A DNA stretch of 64,000 nt from Nocardioides bruguierae (GTDB taxonomy: Bacteria > Actinomycetota > Actinomycetes > Propionibacteriales > Nocardioidaceae): the NCBI RefSeq assembly GCF_023656415.1, contig NZ_JAMOIL010000003.1:1-64000 (forward strand), written 5' to 3'. Both the position numbers and the translations under genes were made by a program. Under the pieces are notes generated by a model. That model was not told the DNA's origin and searched no databases. It saw only the letters and a program-made list of their open reading frames with translations. This document shows positions 1-8,088 of the stretch, piece after piece; positions within the stretch are counted from its first letter, which is position 1; each line of letters starts with the position of its first letter.

Positions 1-40
1 CCCAGCCGACCGGTACTAATAGGCCGAGGGCTTGTCACCA
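1..40 (+). rRNA. 23S rRNA, 3' end (partial)
   Basis: The window opens with the conserved 23S tail containing CCGACCGGTACTAATAGGCC followed by GAGGGCTTG, the usual last bases of actinobacterial 23S rRNA. The rest of the gene lies upstream of the window. The exact mature 3' end, near base 35-40, cannot be fixed by eye. The 5S gene follows about 215 bases later on the same strand. Confidence 0.85.
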
Positions 41-256
41 CACTCCTACACTGCACACACAAACAAACACACAGATACAGCGTGTGATTGAGCGTGTCTC
101 GCGTCCACTGATTGAACAACCAAACACTTGCCGGCGATTCGCCGGCGCGGGTGGTGATCCGCTAGGGTCGTCACCATCAATTGAATAGTGGCTTGGCCAC
201 GCTACTACGCCCTCCCGGTGCTACCGGCGACGCGGCGGAACGTGTGAGCCGATAGA
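41..256 (+). other. 23S-5S internal transcribed spacer
   Basis: Non-coding rRNA operon spacer. It begins with an unusually A/C-rich, low-GC stretch (50-125). It then contains a perfect 7-bp hairpin GCCGGCG-ATT-CGCCGGC (130-146) and a second pairing GGTGA (153-157)/TCACC (171-175), both plausible processing stems. No protein gene is supported. Confidence 0.6.
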
Positions 257-374
257 GTTACGGCGGCCATAGCGAGAGGGAAACACCCGGTCCCATCCCG
301 AACCCGGAAGTTAAGCCTCTCAGCGCCGATGGTACTGCAACCGCGAGGTTGTGGGAGAGTAGGACGCCGCCGGA
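257..374 (+). rRNA. rrf: 5S ribosomal RNA
   Basis: About 118 nt with the conserved 5S core CCCGAACCCGGAAGTTAAGC and the GGTACTGC...GTGGGAGAGTAGG 3' half. The ends pair as helix I, GTTACGGCGGC with GCCGCCGGAC. The gene sits downstream of the 23S tail and directly before a strong terminator, as expected for the last gene of an rRNA operon. Confidence 0.95.
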
Positions 375-384
375 CAATTCTTCC

Positions 385-418
385 AAGAAGGGGCCACCCA
401 GCAGGGTGGCCCCTTCTT
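385..418 (+). terminator. rRNA operon terminator
   Basis: Perfect 15-bp stem (385-399 with 404-418) with an AGCA loop. The tail GTATTTTC makes it the only hairpin in the window with a recognisable T-rich tail. It lies 11 bases after the 5S gene. Confidence 0.9.
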
Positions 419-523
419 GTATTTTCAGCCGTGTCGGAGCCAGCACGCGTACCTGCATCGCATCCGTGCGGACGTGACCGCGTCCGCGACTGTCGCCGGC
501 CCAGCCGGAGAAGGAGCCAGACC

Positions 524-1594
524 ATGGCCGAGAACCGTCGACCCAGCAACGGAGACCGCCGGTCCGGTGGCCGTAGCGGCGGGCCCAGTAGCTCGCGCGG
601 GGGCCAGGGCTCCCGAGGCGGCCAGGGGTCGAACCGGGGACAGGGTGGCCAGGGCGGCCGCAGCGGCGGCAAAGGCGACGGCCGCGGCTACGGCTCCTCC
701 GACGGCCGCGGTCGGTCCGGCGATCGCCCCGAGGGCGGTCGCGGGGGCCAGGGTCGTTCCTGGGACAAGAACGACCGGCGCAAGGACGACCGTCGCCGCG
801 ACGACTCGCGTCCGCGGCGCGACGGCGACTACCGCGGGCGGGGTGCTGGGCGTGACGAGCGTCCCGAGGACGACCGGCCGAAGCGCACCCCGGAGGAGCA
901 GGCCCGCTACGACGGACCCGACTTCCCCGAGGGCATCACCGGCCGCGAGCTGGACCGGGGCGTGGCGGCGCAGCTGAAGGGCCTGCCCGAGAAGGTCGCG
1001 GCCCGGGTGGCCCGGCACCTCGCGGCGGCCGGTGCGCTGATCGAGAGCGACCCCGAGACGGCCTACGGTCACGCGGTCGCGGCTCGGCTGCGTGCGCCTC
1101 GGCTCGCCGTGGTCCGCGAGGCGTCGGGCGAGGCCGCCTACGCCGCGGGTCACTACTCCGAGGCACTCTCGGACCTGCGGGCCGCCAAGCGGATGAACGG
1201 CGCCACCGACTACCTGCCGATCATGGCGGACTGCCACCGGGCCCTCGGCCAGGCCGACCAGGCGCTGAAGCTCGCGAAGAGCCCGTCCGTGGCGAACTTC
1301 TCCGCTCCGGCCAAGGCCGAGATGACGATCGTCGAGGCTGGTGCTCGCCGCGACCTCGGCCAGGTGGACGCCGCGCTGCGCACCCTGGAGCTGGCCCCGC
1401 TGCAGAGCAAGTCCCGCGAGCCGTGGGTCGTGCGTCTGCGCTACGCCTACGCCGACGCGCTCGTCGAGGCCGGTCGTCTCGAGGACGCCCTCGCCTGGTT
1501 CCACCGGACCTACGCCATCGACGCCGACGAGATCACCGACGCGGCCGCCCGTGCCGCGGACCTGGAGGCGAAGGGCGCCTCGTCCAACGAGTGA
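524..1594 (+). CDS. TPR protein with RGG/Arg-Asp-rich N-terminus
   Basis: 356-residue protein of unknown function. Residues about 1-130 are low-complexity: runs of Gly-Gln, Arg-Gly-Gly and Arg-Asp resembling RGG-type RNA-binding tails. Residues about 140-356 form a helical, Ala/Leu-rich region with TPR-like pairs (for example EALSDLRAAKRMNG and DALAWFHRTYAIDA). The ATG at 524 is preferred because AAGGAG lies about eight bases upstream; the frame is open further 5' but that part runs through the 5S gene and terminator. It is the first gene after the rRNA operon and a hairpin follows it. RNA or ribosome association is only inferred from composition. Confidence 0.8.
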   Translation: MAENRRPSNGDRRSGGRSGGPSSSRGGQGSRGGQGSNRGQGGQGGRSGGKGDGRGYGSSDGRGRSGDRPEGGRGGQGRSWDKNDRRKDDRRRDDSRPRRDGDYRGRGAGRDERPEDDRPKRTPEEQARYDGPDFPEGITGRELDRGVAAQLKGLPEKVAARVARHLAAAGALIESDPETAYGHAVAARLRAPRLAVVREASGEAAYAAGHYSEALSDLRAAKRMNGATDYLPIMADCHRALGQADQALKLAKSPSVANFSAPAKAEMTIVEAGARRDLGQVDAALRTLELAPLQSKSREPWVVRLRYAYADALVEAGRLEDALAWFHRTYAIDADEITDAAARAADLEAKGASSNE

Positions 1595-1620
1595 CCTCCG
1601 CACCTGCTCGAGCCTGACCG

Positions 1621-1646
1621 TGGGCGCCGTCCGAGGACGGCGCCCA
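1621..1646 (+). terminator. hairpin terminator after TPR gene
   Basis: Perfect inverted repeat TGGGCGCCGTCC/GGACGGCGCCCA around GA, 26 bases after the stop codon. There is no T-tract. It separates the TPR gene from the phosphatase gene. Confidence 0.7.
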
Positions 1647-1737
1647 CAGTGGTCTCCAGGGGCGAGCACAGGTTGCGGCCCGCTCGGGGGCCTAGCGTGG
1701 AGCGCGTCCACGGACGCGACGTCGTCAGGAGGCCGCC

Positions 1738-2541
1738 GTGCTGAGCTTCGAGGTGTTGTCCGCCGTGAGCAGCGCCGGCCCGGGGCGGACGGCCAACGAG
1801 GACGCTGCCTACGCCGACCCGCGGCTGGCCCTGGTGGCGGACGGGGTGGGCGGGGCGCCCGCCGGTCAGGTGGCGTCGGCGACGTCCGCCCACGTGATCT
1901 GCGCCGACCTGTCGTCCCCCTTCCCGCCGGGGGAGGCCGCTGCTCGCCTGAGGGCCTCGCTGCAGCGGGCTCGTGCGTCGCTCGCGGTGGGGCAGCGTGA
2001 GGACCCGGCCAGACGGGGCATGGCCTGCACGTTGTCCGCCGTGCGGCTGGACGGGTCCAGGTTGGTGATCCTGCACCTGGGCGACACCCGGGTCCACCTC
2101 GTCCGGGACGCGATGGCGCGCAGGTTGACCCAGGACCACACCTGGGTCACGGAGATGCTGGCTCGTGGGGTCCTGCGACCCGAGCAGGCGATCGGGCACC
2201 CCTACCGGCACGTGGTGACCCGGTCGGTCGCCGGGGCGGCCGGTAGCAGTGAGCCCGACGTCCTCGTGGTCGACGCCCGTCCCGGTGACCACCTGCTGCT
2301 CACCAGCGACGGTGTGGACCTCGGCGGCGACCACCTCGAGAGGGTGCTGCGCGGGCGGCCGGCGCAGGTGGCGCGGACGCTGGTCCGGGAGGCCCGGGTG
2401 CGGGGGAGCAGGGACGACGCCACGGCGGTGTGGCTCGAGGTCGTCGACGTGGCTCCGACGGGCGGAGCCGGTCGGCTTCTCGGCGCAGCAAGCGATCCTC
2501 GGAACGTCATCGGCGAGGTGGGCGCCGCGATGACCGGCTGA
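1738..2541 (+). CDS. PP2C-family serine/threonine phosphatase
   Basis: 267-residue single-domain PPM/PP2C phosphatase that would remove phosphate from Ser/Thr in a metal-dependent reaction in the cytoplasm. Visible motifs in order are NED (residues 20-22), ADGVGG (34-39), LGDTRVHLVRD near 120, LTQDHTWV, LLTSDGVD and a final RDDATAVWL, which together carry the Asp residues that bind Mn/Mg. There is no membrane segment or extra regulatory domain. The GTG start follows AGGAGG, and a TAGCGT box about 45 bases upstream could be its -10. No kinase gene adjoins it, so the partner kinase is unknown. Confidence 0.9.
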   Translation: MLSFEVLSAVSSAGPGRTANEDAAYADPRLALVADGVGGAPAGQVASATSAHVICADLSSPFPPGEAAARLRASLQRARASLAVGQREDPARRGMACTLSAVRLDGSRLVILHLGDTRVHLVRDAMARRLTQDHTWVTEMLARGVLRPEQAIGHPYRHVVTRSVAGAAGSSEPDVLVVDARPGDHLLLTSDGVDLGGDHLERVLRGRPAQVARTLVREARVRGSRDDATAVWLEVVDVAPTGGAGRLLGAASDPRNVIGEVGAAMTG

Positions 2542-2735
2542 GGGCTCGGCACTGGACGCTGCCGGCGCGGTGGTCCGCACCAGGACGGGCTGTTCCGGTG
2601 CGTCTCACTGGTGCAGATGCGTCCCATGAGTCACAATGGGCGGCACAACCACATATCTGTCACACGGTTCATCCGACGACGACGGCTCGAGATCGCTGGG
2701 GAAGGCGTAGCTCGCGCTGAACGAAGGAGATTCCG

Positions 2736-3254
2736 GTGACCACTGCTGCTGCCACCCGTGCTGCCACGAGGGGCGTGCTTTTCGTGCACTCCGCCCCGTC
2801 CGCACTGTGCCCCCATCTCGAGTGGGCCGTGGGAGGCGTCCTCGGCGCGCCCGTGAGCCTGGACTGGACGCCCCAGCCCGCCCAGGCGGGCACCTACCGC
2901 GCCGAGCTGTCGTGGACGGGCCGCACCGGCACCGGTGCCGCCGTCGTCTCCGCCCTCAAGGGCTGGGACAAGCTGCGCTTCGAGATCACCGAGGAGCCGA
3001 CCTCCGCCACGGAGGGCTCGCGCTACTCCTACACCCCCGAGCTCGGCGTCTTCCACGCCGTCACCGGGCTGCACGGCGACATCCTCATCCCCGAGGACCG
3101 GCTGCGCGCCGCTGTCGTGAAGTCGGCTGCCGGCGAGACCACGGTCGAGATCGAGGTCGACAAGCTCCTGGGCAAGCCCTGGGACGACGAACTGGAGACG
3201 TTCCGGCACGCAGGCGAGGGCGCCCCTGTCCGCTGGCTGCACCAGGTCGTCTGA
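2736..3254 (+). CDS. DUF3145 family protein
   Basis: 172-residue soluble protein recognised by RGVLFVHSAPSALCPHLEW near residue 11 and LDWTPQP after it, typical of the actinobacterial DUF3145 family. No catalytic motif is evident and the function is unknown. The family is repeatedly found beside the fasR-fabD-fabH-acpP-fabF cluster, as here, which suggests a link to fatty acid synthesis. Here it is transcribed convergently with that cluster. The GTG start follows GAAGGAGA. Confidence 0.85.
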   Translation: MTTAAATRAATRGVLFVHSAPSALCPHLEWAVGGVLGAPVSLDWTPQPAQAGTYRAELSWTGRTGTGAAVVSALKGWDKLRFEITEEPTSATEGSRYSYTPELGVFHAVTGLHGDILIPEDRLRAAVVKSAAGETTVEIEVDKLLGKPWDDELETFRHAGEGAPVRWLHQVV

Positions 3255-3269
3255 GCGCACGGCACCGCG

Positions 3270-3326
3270 ACCCGCCCTGCGCGCCGAGCTACCGCCCCTG
3301 CCGGGGCGGGGCCGCGCGGGGCGGGT
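3270..3326. terminator. bidirectional terminator between convergent genes
   Basis: Two nested inverted repeats. The outer pairing is CCCGCCCTGCGCG (about 3271-3283) with CGCGCGGGGCGGG (about 3313-3325). The inner stem is CCGCCCC (3292-3298) with GGGGCGG (3303-3309) and a 4-base loop. It lies between the DUF3145 stop and the stop of the convergent secreted-protein gene. Confidence 0.65.
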
Positions 3327-3779
3327 TCAGCGCTTCCGGATGCGGAAGTGCGTGGGGGCGATCCACCCCTCGTACTTGGTCCAGCCGTCGTAGTAGGTCA
3401 GCTTCGCGCGGATCGTGAAGCGTCCGGCACGGGTCTGGGACCGGCAGAAGCGGAAGGAGCCCGTGCCGTGCCGGGGGTCGCCGCCGTAGAGGAAGGCGCC
3501 GGAGGCGACCTGCTCGCCGTCCGGGTCGATCAGGAAGGTCTCCAGGCCCCACGCGTCCTGCGTCGGCGGCCGCACGCGGTAGCGGTAGGAGTAGTTCTTG
3601 CACCCGCGCTTCATCGCCCTGTCCTTGGCGGCCGTCTTGCCGTACTCGGCCATGCGGGGCTGGGTGCCGGCCTCGGCGGACGCCGCCGGCAGGGCCAGCA
3701 GCGCCGCGAGGAGCGCGACGGCCAGCAGGGCAGCACCCGACCGGGGGCGTGCGCGGCGGGAGTGGGGGAGCGCGTCCAT
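3327..3779 (-). CDS. secreted hypothetical protein
   Basis: 150 residues. The N-terminus has Arg residues followed by a hydrophobic core (about 15-33) and PAASAEAG, a good Sec signal peptide with cleavage near residue 36. The mature part is Tyr/Arg-rich with two Cys (CKNYSYRYRV, FRFCRSQT) and a C-terminal YYDGWTKYEGW. I recognise no family with certainty. A GGAGG Shine-Dalgarno precedes the ATG. It is the lone gene between a bidirectional terminator and the fab operon terminator. Confidence 0.75.
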   Translation of the reverse strand: MDALPHSRRARPRSGAALLAVALLAALLALPAASAEAGTQPRMAEYGKTAAKDRAMKRGCKNYSYRYRVRPPTQDAWGLETFLIDPDGEQVASGAFLYGGDPRHGTGSFRFCRSQTRAGRFTIRAKLTYYDGWTKYEGWIAPTHFRIRKR

Positions 3780-3862
3780 GAAGTACCTCCGGGGCCGGCC
3801 AGGGGAGCCGGCATGGTGTGACGTGCGTCATGCGACGGTGCCACGGCTGGTCCGGAATGGCA

Positions 3863-3892
3863 ACAGGCCGCACCTCGAGAGGTGCGGCCTGT
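3863..3892 (-). terminator. terminator of the fab/accD operon
   Basis: Near-perfect palindrome: a 13-bp stem (3863-3875 with 3880-3892) around CGAG, 13 bases beyond the accD stop. As it is symmetrical it could also work in the opposite direction. Confidence 0.8.
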
Positions 3893-3905
3893 CGACGCTC
3901 GTGCG

Positions 3906-5366
3906 TCAGAGCGGGATGTTCCCGTGGGCCCCGCGGTGCACGCCTCCGGACTGGATGGCGTCGTGGATGGCCCCGGCCAGGGTCGAGCGCGTGGCCGACG
4001 GCTCCACGACCTCGTCCACGACCCCGATCTCGATGGCCTTCTCCACGCCACCGGCGATCCGCTCGTGCTCGGCGGCCAGCTCGGCCTCGACCTGCGGGCG
4101 GATCTCGGGGGCGACCTCGGCCAGCTTGCGCCGGTGCAGCACGCGCACCGCGGCCACGGCACCCATGACCGCGACCTCGGCGCCCGGCCAGGCGAAGACC
4201 TTGGTCGCACCCAGCGAGCGGGCGTTCATGGCGATGTAGGCGCCGCCGTAGGTCTTGCGGGTCACCAGGGTGACGCGCGGGACGACGCACTCGCCGAACG
4301 CGTGCAGCAGCTTCGCGCCGCGGCGGACGACGCCGTCCCACTCCTGGCCGACACCCGGCAGGTAGCCGGGGACGTCGACGAGGACGATCAGGGGCACGCC
4401 GAACGCGTCGCACATGCGGACGAAGCGGCTGGCCTTCTCCGCCGACAGCGAGTCCAGGCAGCCGCCCAGGCGCAGCGGGTTGTTGGCCACGACGCCGACC
4501 GTGCGCCCACCGAAGCGACCCAGCGCGGTCACGATGTTCGGGGCCCAGCGCGCGTGCTGCTCGAGCATGGTGCCCTCGTCCAGGACGCCCTCGACGAGCG
4601 GGTGCACGTCGTAGGCGCGCTTCTTCGACTCGGGGAGGAAGCCTGCGAGGTCGATGTCCTCGACCTCGGAGACCCGCAGGCTGCCCTGGGCGCCCAGCAG
4701 GTGCGCGGTGGTCCGGGCGCGCTCGAGCGCGTCGTCCTCGGAGTCGGCGACCTGGTGGACGACGCCGGAGCGACGACCGTGGGGCTCCGGGCCGCCGAGG
4801 CGGAGCATGTCGACGTCCTCGCCGGTGACCGAGCGGACGACGTCCGGGCCGGTGACGAAGATGCGGCCCTCGGGGCCGAGGATGACGATGTCGGTCAGCG
4901 CCGGACCGTAGGCGGCACCACCGGCGGCGGGGCCGAGCACGACCGAGATCTGGGGGACGACGCCCGAGGCCTGGGTCATGATCTGGAAGATCCGGCCCAC
5001 GGCGTGCAGGCTCAGCACGCCCTCGGCGAGGCGGGCGCCGCCGGAGTGCCAGAGCCCGATGATCGGGATGCGGTCCGTGAGCGCGCGGTGGTAGGCGTCC
5101 ACGACGACCTTGCAGCCGTCGTCGCCCATGGCGCCGCCCATGACGGTGGCGTCGGAGCAGAAGGCCACCACGGGGGCGCCCTTGACGGTGCCGATCGCGG
5201 CGAGCATGCCCGAGTCGTCGTCGGGGGAGATCAGCTCGAGGCTGCCCTCGTCCAGCAGCGCGGTGAGGCGCTTGACCGGGTTGCGGGGGTCCTGGTCGCG
5301 GGGGATCTTCACCTTCTTCGCCGGTGCGGCCGGCGCGGGGGTGGGGGTGTCAGCGGTGGTGGTCAT
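3906..5366 (-). CDS. accD: acyl-CoA carboxylase carboxyltransferase (beta) subunit
   Basis: 486 residues. Transfers the carboxyl group from biotin to acetyl- or propionyl-CoA to make malonyl- or methylmalonyl-CoA. Both halves of the crotonase-fold carboxyltransferase are present: GLWHSGGARLAEG and GPAAGGAAYGPALTD in the N half, VDVPGYLPGVGQEWDG and RKTYGGAYIAMN in the C half, with the usual C-terminal IGVVDEVVEP. The ATG overlaps the fabF stop (TGATG), so translation is coupled. Position directly after fabF parallels mycobacterial accD6. No biotin carboxylase/BCCP (accA) gene is in the window, so the partner must be encoded elsewhere. Preference for acetyl- or propionyl-CoA cannot be read by eye. 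Confidence 0.93.
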   Translation of the reverse strand: MTTTADTPTPAPAAPAKKVKIPRDQDPRNPVKRLTALLDEGSLELISPDDDSGMLAAIGTVKGAPVVAFCSDATVMGGAMGDDGCKVVVDAYHRALTDRIPIIGLWHSGGARLAEGVLSLHAVGRIFQIMTQASGVVPQISVVLGPAAGGAAYGPALTDIVILGPEGRIFVTGPDVVRSVTGEDVDMLRLGGPEPHGRRSGVVHQVADSEDDALERARTTAHLLGAQGSLRVSEVEDIDLAGFLPESKKRAYDVHPLVEGVLDEGTMLEQHARWAPNIVTALGRFGGRTVGVVANNPLRLGGCLDSLSAEKASRFVRMCDAFGVPLIVLVDVPGYLPGVGQEWDGVVRRGAKLLHAFGECVVPRVTLVTRKTYGGAYIAMNARSLGATKVFAWPGAEVAVMGAVAAVRVLHRRKLAEVAPEIRPQVEAELAAEHERIAGGVEKAIEIGVVDEVVEPSATRSTLAGAIHDAIQSGGVHRGAHGNIPL

Positions 5367-6616
5367 CAGATGCTCCCGAAGGCGACTGCCACGTTGGCGC
5401 CGCCGAAGCCGAAGGAGTTGTTGAGGGCGACGATGTCGCCGGCCGGCAGGTCGCGCGGCTTGGTGGCGATGTCGAGGTCGACGGCCGGGTCCTGCTCGTC
5501 GAGGTTGATCGTCGGGGGCGAGACACGCTCGACGACGGCCTTGACGACGGCGACGGCCTCGAGGGCGCCGGCACCACCGAGGAGGTGGCCGGTCATCGAC
5601 TTGGTGGAGGTGACGACGACCTCGCGGGCGTGCTTCGAGCCGAGGACGGCGTGCAGCATGAGGCCCTCGGCGATGTCGCCCTGCGGGGTCGACGTGGCGT
5701 GCGCGTTGACGTGCACGACCGAGGCCGGGTCGACGTCGCCCTCGGCGAGCGCCCGGCGGATGGCGCGGGTGCCGCCGCGACCCTCGGGGTCGGGCTGGGC
5801 GATGTCGTGGGCGTCCGCGGTGACCGCGGCGCCGAGGACGGTCGCGTAGATGCGGGCGCCGCGGGCCTTCGCGTGCTCCTCGGACTCGATGACGATGCAG
5901 CCTGCACCCTCGCCGAGGACGAAGCCGTCGCGAGCGGTGTCCCACGGCCGCGAGACGGCCGTCGGGTCCACGTCGTTGGCCGTGCCGGACTTCGACAGCG
6001 CCATCATGTTGGCGAACGCCGAGATGTTCAGCGGGTGGATCGCGGCCTCGGTGCCGCCGCAGACGACCACGTCGGCGCGGCCCAGGCGGATCTGGTCCAG
6101 CCCCAGGGCGATGGCCTCGTTGCCGGAGGCGCACGCGGAGACGGGGGTGCTGGCGAACGCGCGGGCGCCCAGGTGCAGCGACACGGTCGCGGCCGGGGCG
6201 TTCGGCATCAGCATGGGGACCGCCAGCGGGGAGACGCGGCGGGGGCCCTTCGCGAGGAGCTGGTCGTAGTTGCCGAGCAGCGTGTTGACGCCGCCGATGC
6301 CGGAGGCGAACGCGACGCCGAGACGCTCGGGGTCGACGTCGCCCTCACCGATGCCGGAGTCAGCCCAGGCCTCGGTCGCGGCGATCAGCGCGAACTGGGA
6401 GGAGCGGTCCAGCCGGCGGGCCTTGACCCGCTCGAGCACCTCGGACGGGTCGACCTTGGCGCGGCCGGCGATCTTGACGGGCAGGTCGGCGGCCCAGTCC
6501 TCGGTCAGCGGGGAGACGCCGGACTCGCCGGCCAGCATGGCCTCCCAGGTGGAGGCGACGTCCCCGCCGAGGGGATTGGTGGTGCCGAGTCCGGTGACGA
6601 CGACTCGCTTCGACAT
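5366..6616 (-). CDS. fabF: beta-ketoacyl-ACP synthase II
   Basis: 416 residues. Condenses malonyl-ACP with a growing acyl-ACP in FAS II elongation. The thiolase-fold markers are all visible: nucleophile Cys in TPVSACASGNEA (about residue 165), first His in VNAHATSTPQGD, Lys in STKSMTGHLLGGAG, second His in the same TGHLLG segment, and the final NSFGFGGANVAV. The ATG at 6616 follows AAGGA at good spacing; a TTG six bases upstream is an alternative. The gene follows acpP by about 105 bases and overlaps accD by one base. Confidence 0.95.
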   Translation of the reverse strand: MSKRVVVTGLGTTNPLGGDVASTWEAMLAGESGVSPLTEDWAADLPVKIAGRAKVDPSEVLERVKARRLDRSSQFALIAATEAWADSGIGEGDVDPERLGVAFASGIGGVNTLLGNYDQLLAKGPRRVSPLAVPMLMPNAPAATVSLHLGARAFASTPVSACASGNEAIALGLDQIRLGRADVVVCGGTEAAIHPLNISAFANMMALSKSGTANDVDPTAVSRPWDTARDGFVLGEGAGCIVIESEEHAKARGARIYATVLGAAVTADAHDIAQPDPEGRGGTRAIRRALAEGDVDPASVVHVNAHATSTPQGDIAEGLMLHAVLGSKHAREVVVTSTKSMTGHLLGGAGALEAVAVVKAVVERVSPPTINLDEQDPAVDLDIATKPRDLPAGDIVALNNSFGFGGANVAVAFGSI

Positions 6617-6721
6617 GTGCAACAGGTCCTTGAGGTAGGTCGGACGGGTTGGTGCTGGCCACGGGGTGGCCGGGGGCGGGACGTCGCGGGGCGGTGGCCC
6701 CCCGACGTCCCGCCGGGGGCG

Positions 6722-6967
6722 TCAGCCCTGGGCCTTCTCGATGTAGGCGACGGCGTCGCCGACGGTCTTGAGGTTCTTCACCTCGTCGTCGGGGATGGAG
6801 ACGCCGAACTTCTCCTCGCAGGCCACGACGACCTCGACCATGGACAGGGAGTCGACCTCGAGGTCGTCCACGAAGGACTTGTCGAGCTGGACATCGTCGA
6901 CGTCGACACCGGCGACCTCGTTGACGATCTCGGCGAGGTCGGCGCGGATCTCTTCGGTGGTGGCCAT
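6722..6967 (-). CDS. acpP: acyl carrier protein
   Basis: 81-residue acidic protein that carries acyl chains on 4'-phosphopantetheine. The attachment site is Ser40 in EVDSLSMVE, with the usual four-helix pattern and GVSIPDDEVKNLKTVGD downstream. The ATG is preceded by AGAGGAAG. The gene sits between fabH and fabF, the standard actinobacterial order. Confidence 0.97.
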   Translation of the reverse strand: MATTEEIRADLAEIVNEVAGVDVDDVQLDKSFVDDLEVDSLSMVEVVVACEEKFGVSIPDDEVKNLKTVGDAVAYIEKAQG

Positions 6968-7089
6968 GAGGCTTCCTCTTCTTCTCTTGGTCGTGCCGGT
7001 CGGCACGACGGGTTCCGGGTGGAAGGGGTGGAGCGGGTCCTGCTGACCGGGCCGTGCGGCCCGGTGGTGCGGGGTCTGGGCCCGGGGGC

Positions 7090-8088
7090 TCAGGGGACGA
7101 CGACGACCTGGGCCGCGTAGGCCAGGCCGGCGCCGAAGGCGATGATCAGGGCCAGGTCGCCCGACTTCGCCTCGCCCTCGGCGAGCATCCGGTGCATCGC
7201 GAGGGGGATGGAGGCCGCGGACGTGTTGCCCTGCTGGGCGATGTCGCGGGCGATCTTGACGTGCTCGGGCAGCTTCATCGCCCGGGCCATGGCGTCGGTG
7301 ATGCGGTTGTTGGCCTGGTGCGGGACGAACACGTCGAGCTCGTCGGCGGTGATGCCGGCCCGCTCGAGTGCCTGGAGGCCGACCTTGGCCATGGTGAAGG
7401 AGGCCCAGCGGAAGACCGGGTTGCCCTGCATCACCAGGTGCGGCACGCGCTTCTCGCCGGACTCGAGCACGTCGAGCCAGGTCTCGCGGTTGCGGATGAG
7501 GTCGTACTGCTCGCCGTCCGAGCCCCACACGACCGGGCCGATGCCCGGGGTGTCGCTCGGGCCGACCACGGCCGCGCCGGCGCCGTCCGCGAAGATGAAC
7601 GCGGACGAGCGGTCGTCGGGGTCGGTGATGTCGGAGAGCCGCTCGACGCCGATCACCAGGACGTGGCCGGCGGACCCGCCGCGCACCATGTCGTTGGCCA
7701 GCGCGATGCCGTGGCAGAAGCCGGCGCAGGCGGCGGAGATGTCGAACGCCGCGGCCTGGTCGGTGCCCAGCTGGTGGGCGACCATCGTGGCCAGGCTGGG
7801 GGTCTGCAGGAAGTGCGTCACCGTGGCGACGACGACCGCGTCGATCTGACGGGCGTCCACGCCGGAGGCCTCCAGGGCCTCCCGGGCCGAGGAGATCGCC
7901 ATCAGCTCGACGGTCTCCTCGGGCGTCGCCCAGCGGCGCTGCTCGATGCCCGAGCGGGTGCGGATCCACTCGTCGCTGGAGTCGAGGCGCTCGACGATCT
8001 CGCTGTTGGGGACGACGCGCGAGGGCCGGTACGCCCCGACCCCGAGGATCGTGGCGTACTCCGCGCCGGTGGGGGAGGACAGGGGCAT
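7090..8088 (-). CDS. fabH: beta-ketoacyl-ACP synthase III
   Basis: 332 residues. Starts FAS II by condensing acyl-CoA with malonyl-ACP; branched primers are common in actinobacteria but specificity is not visible here. The active-site Cys is residue 121 in DISAACAGFCHG, the His lies in VFVPHQANNRI and the Asn follows in the usual place; the C-terminus is FGAGLAYAAQVVVV. The ATG overlaps the fabD stop as TGATG, giving translational coupling. Confidence 0.96.
   Translation of the reverse strand: MPLSSPTGAEYATILGVGAYRPSRVVPNSEIVERLDSSDEWIRTRSGIEQRRWATPEETVELMAISSAREALEASGVDARQIDAVVVATVTHFLQTPSLATMVAHQLGTDQAAAFDISAACAGFCHGIALANDMVRGGSAGHVLVIGVERLSDITDPDDRSSAFIFADGAGAAVVGPSDTPGIGPVVWGSDGEQYDLIRNRETWLDVLESGEKRVPHLVMQGNPVFRWASFTMAKVGLQALERAGITADELDVFVPHQANNRITDAMARAMKLPEHVKIARDIAQQGNTSAASIPLAMHRMLAEGEAKSGDLALIIAFGAGLAYAAQVVVVP

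Noticed and set aside
4414-6638. Plus-strand frames within accD and fabF
   Set aside because: They are shadows of well-defined minus-strand genes and give no recognisable protein.
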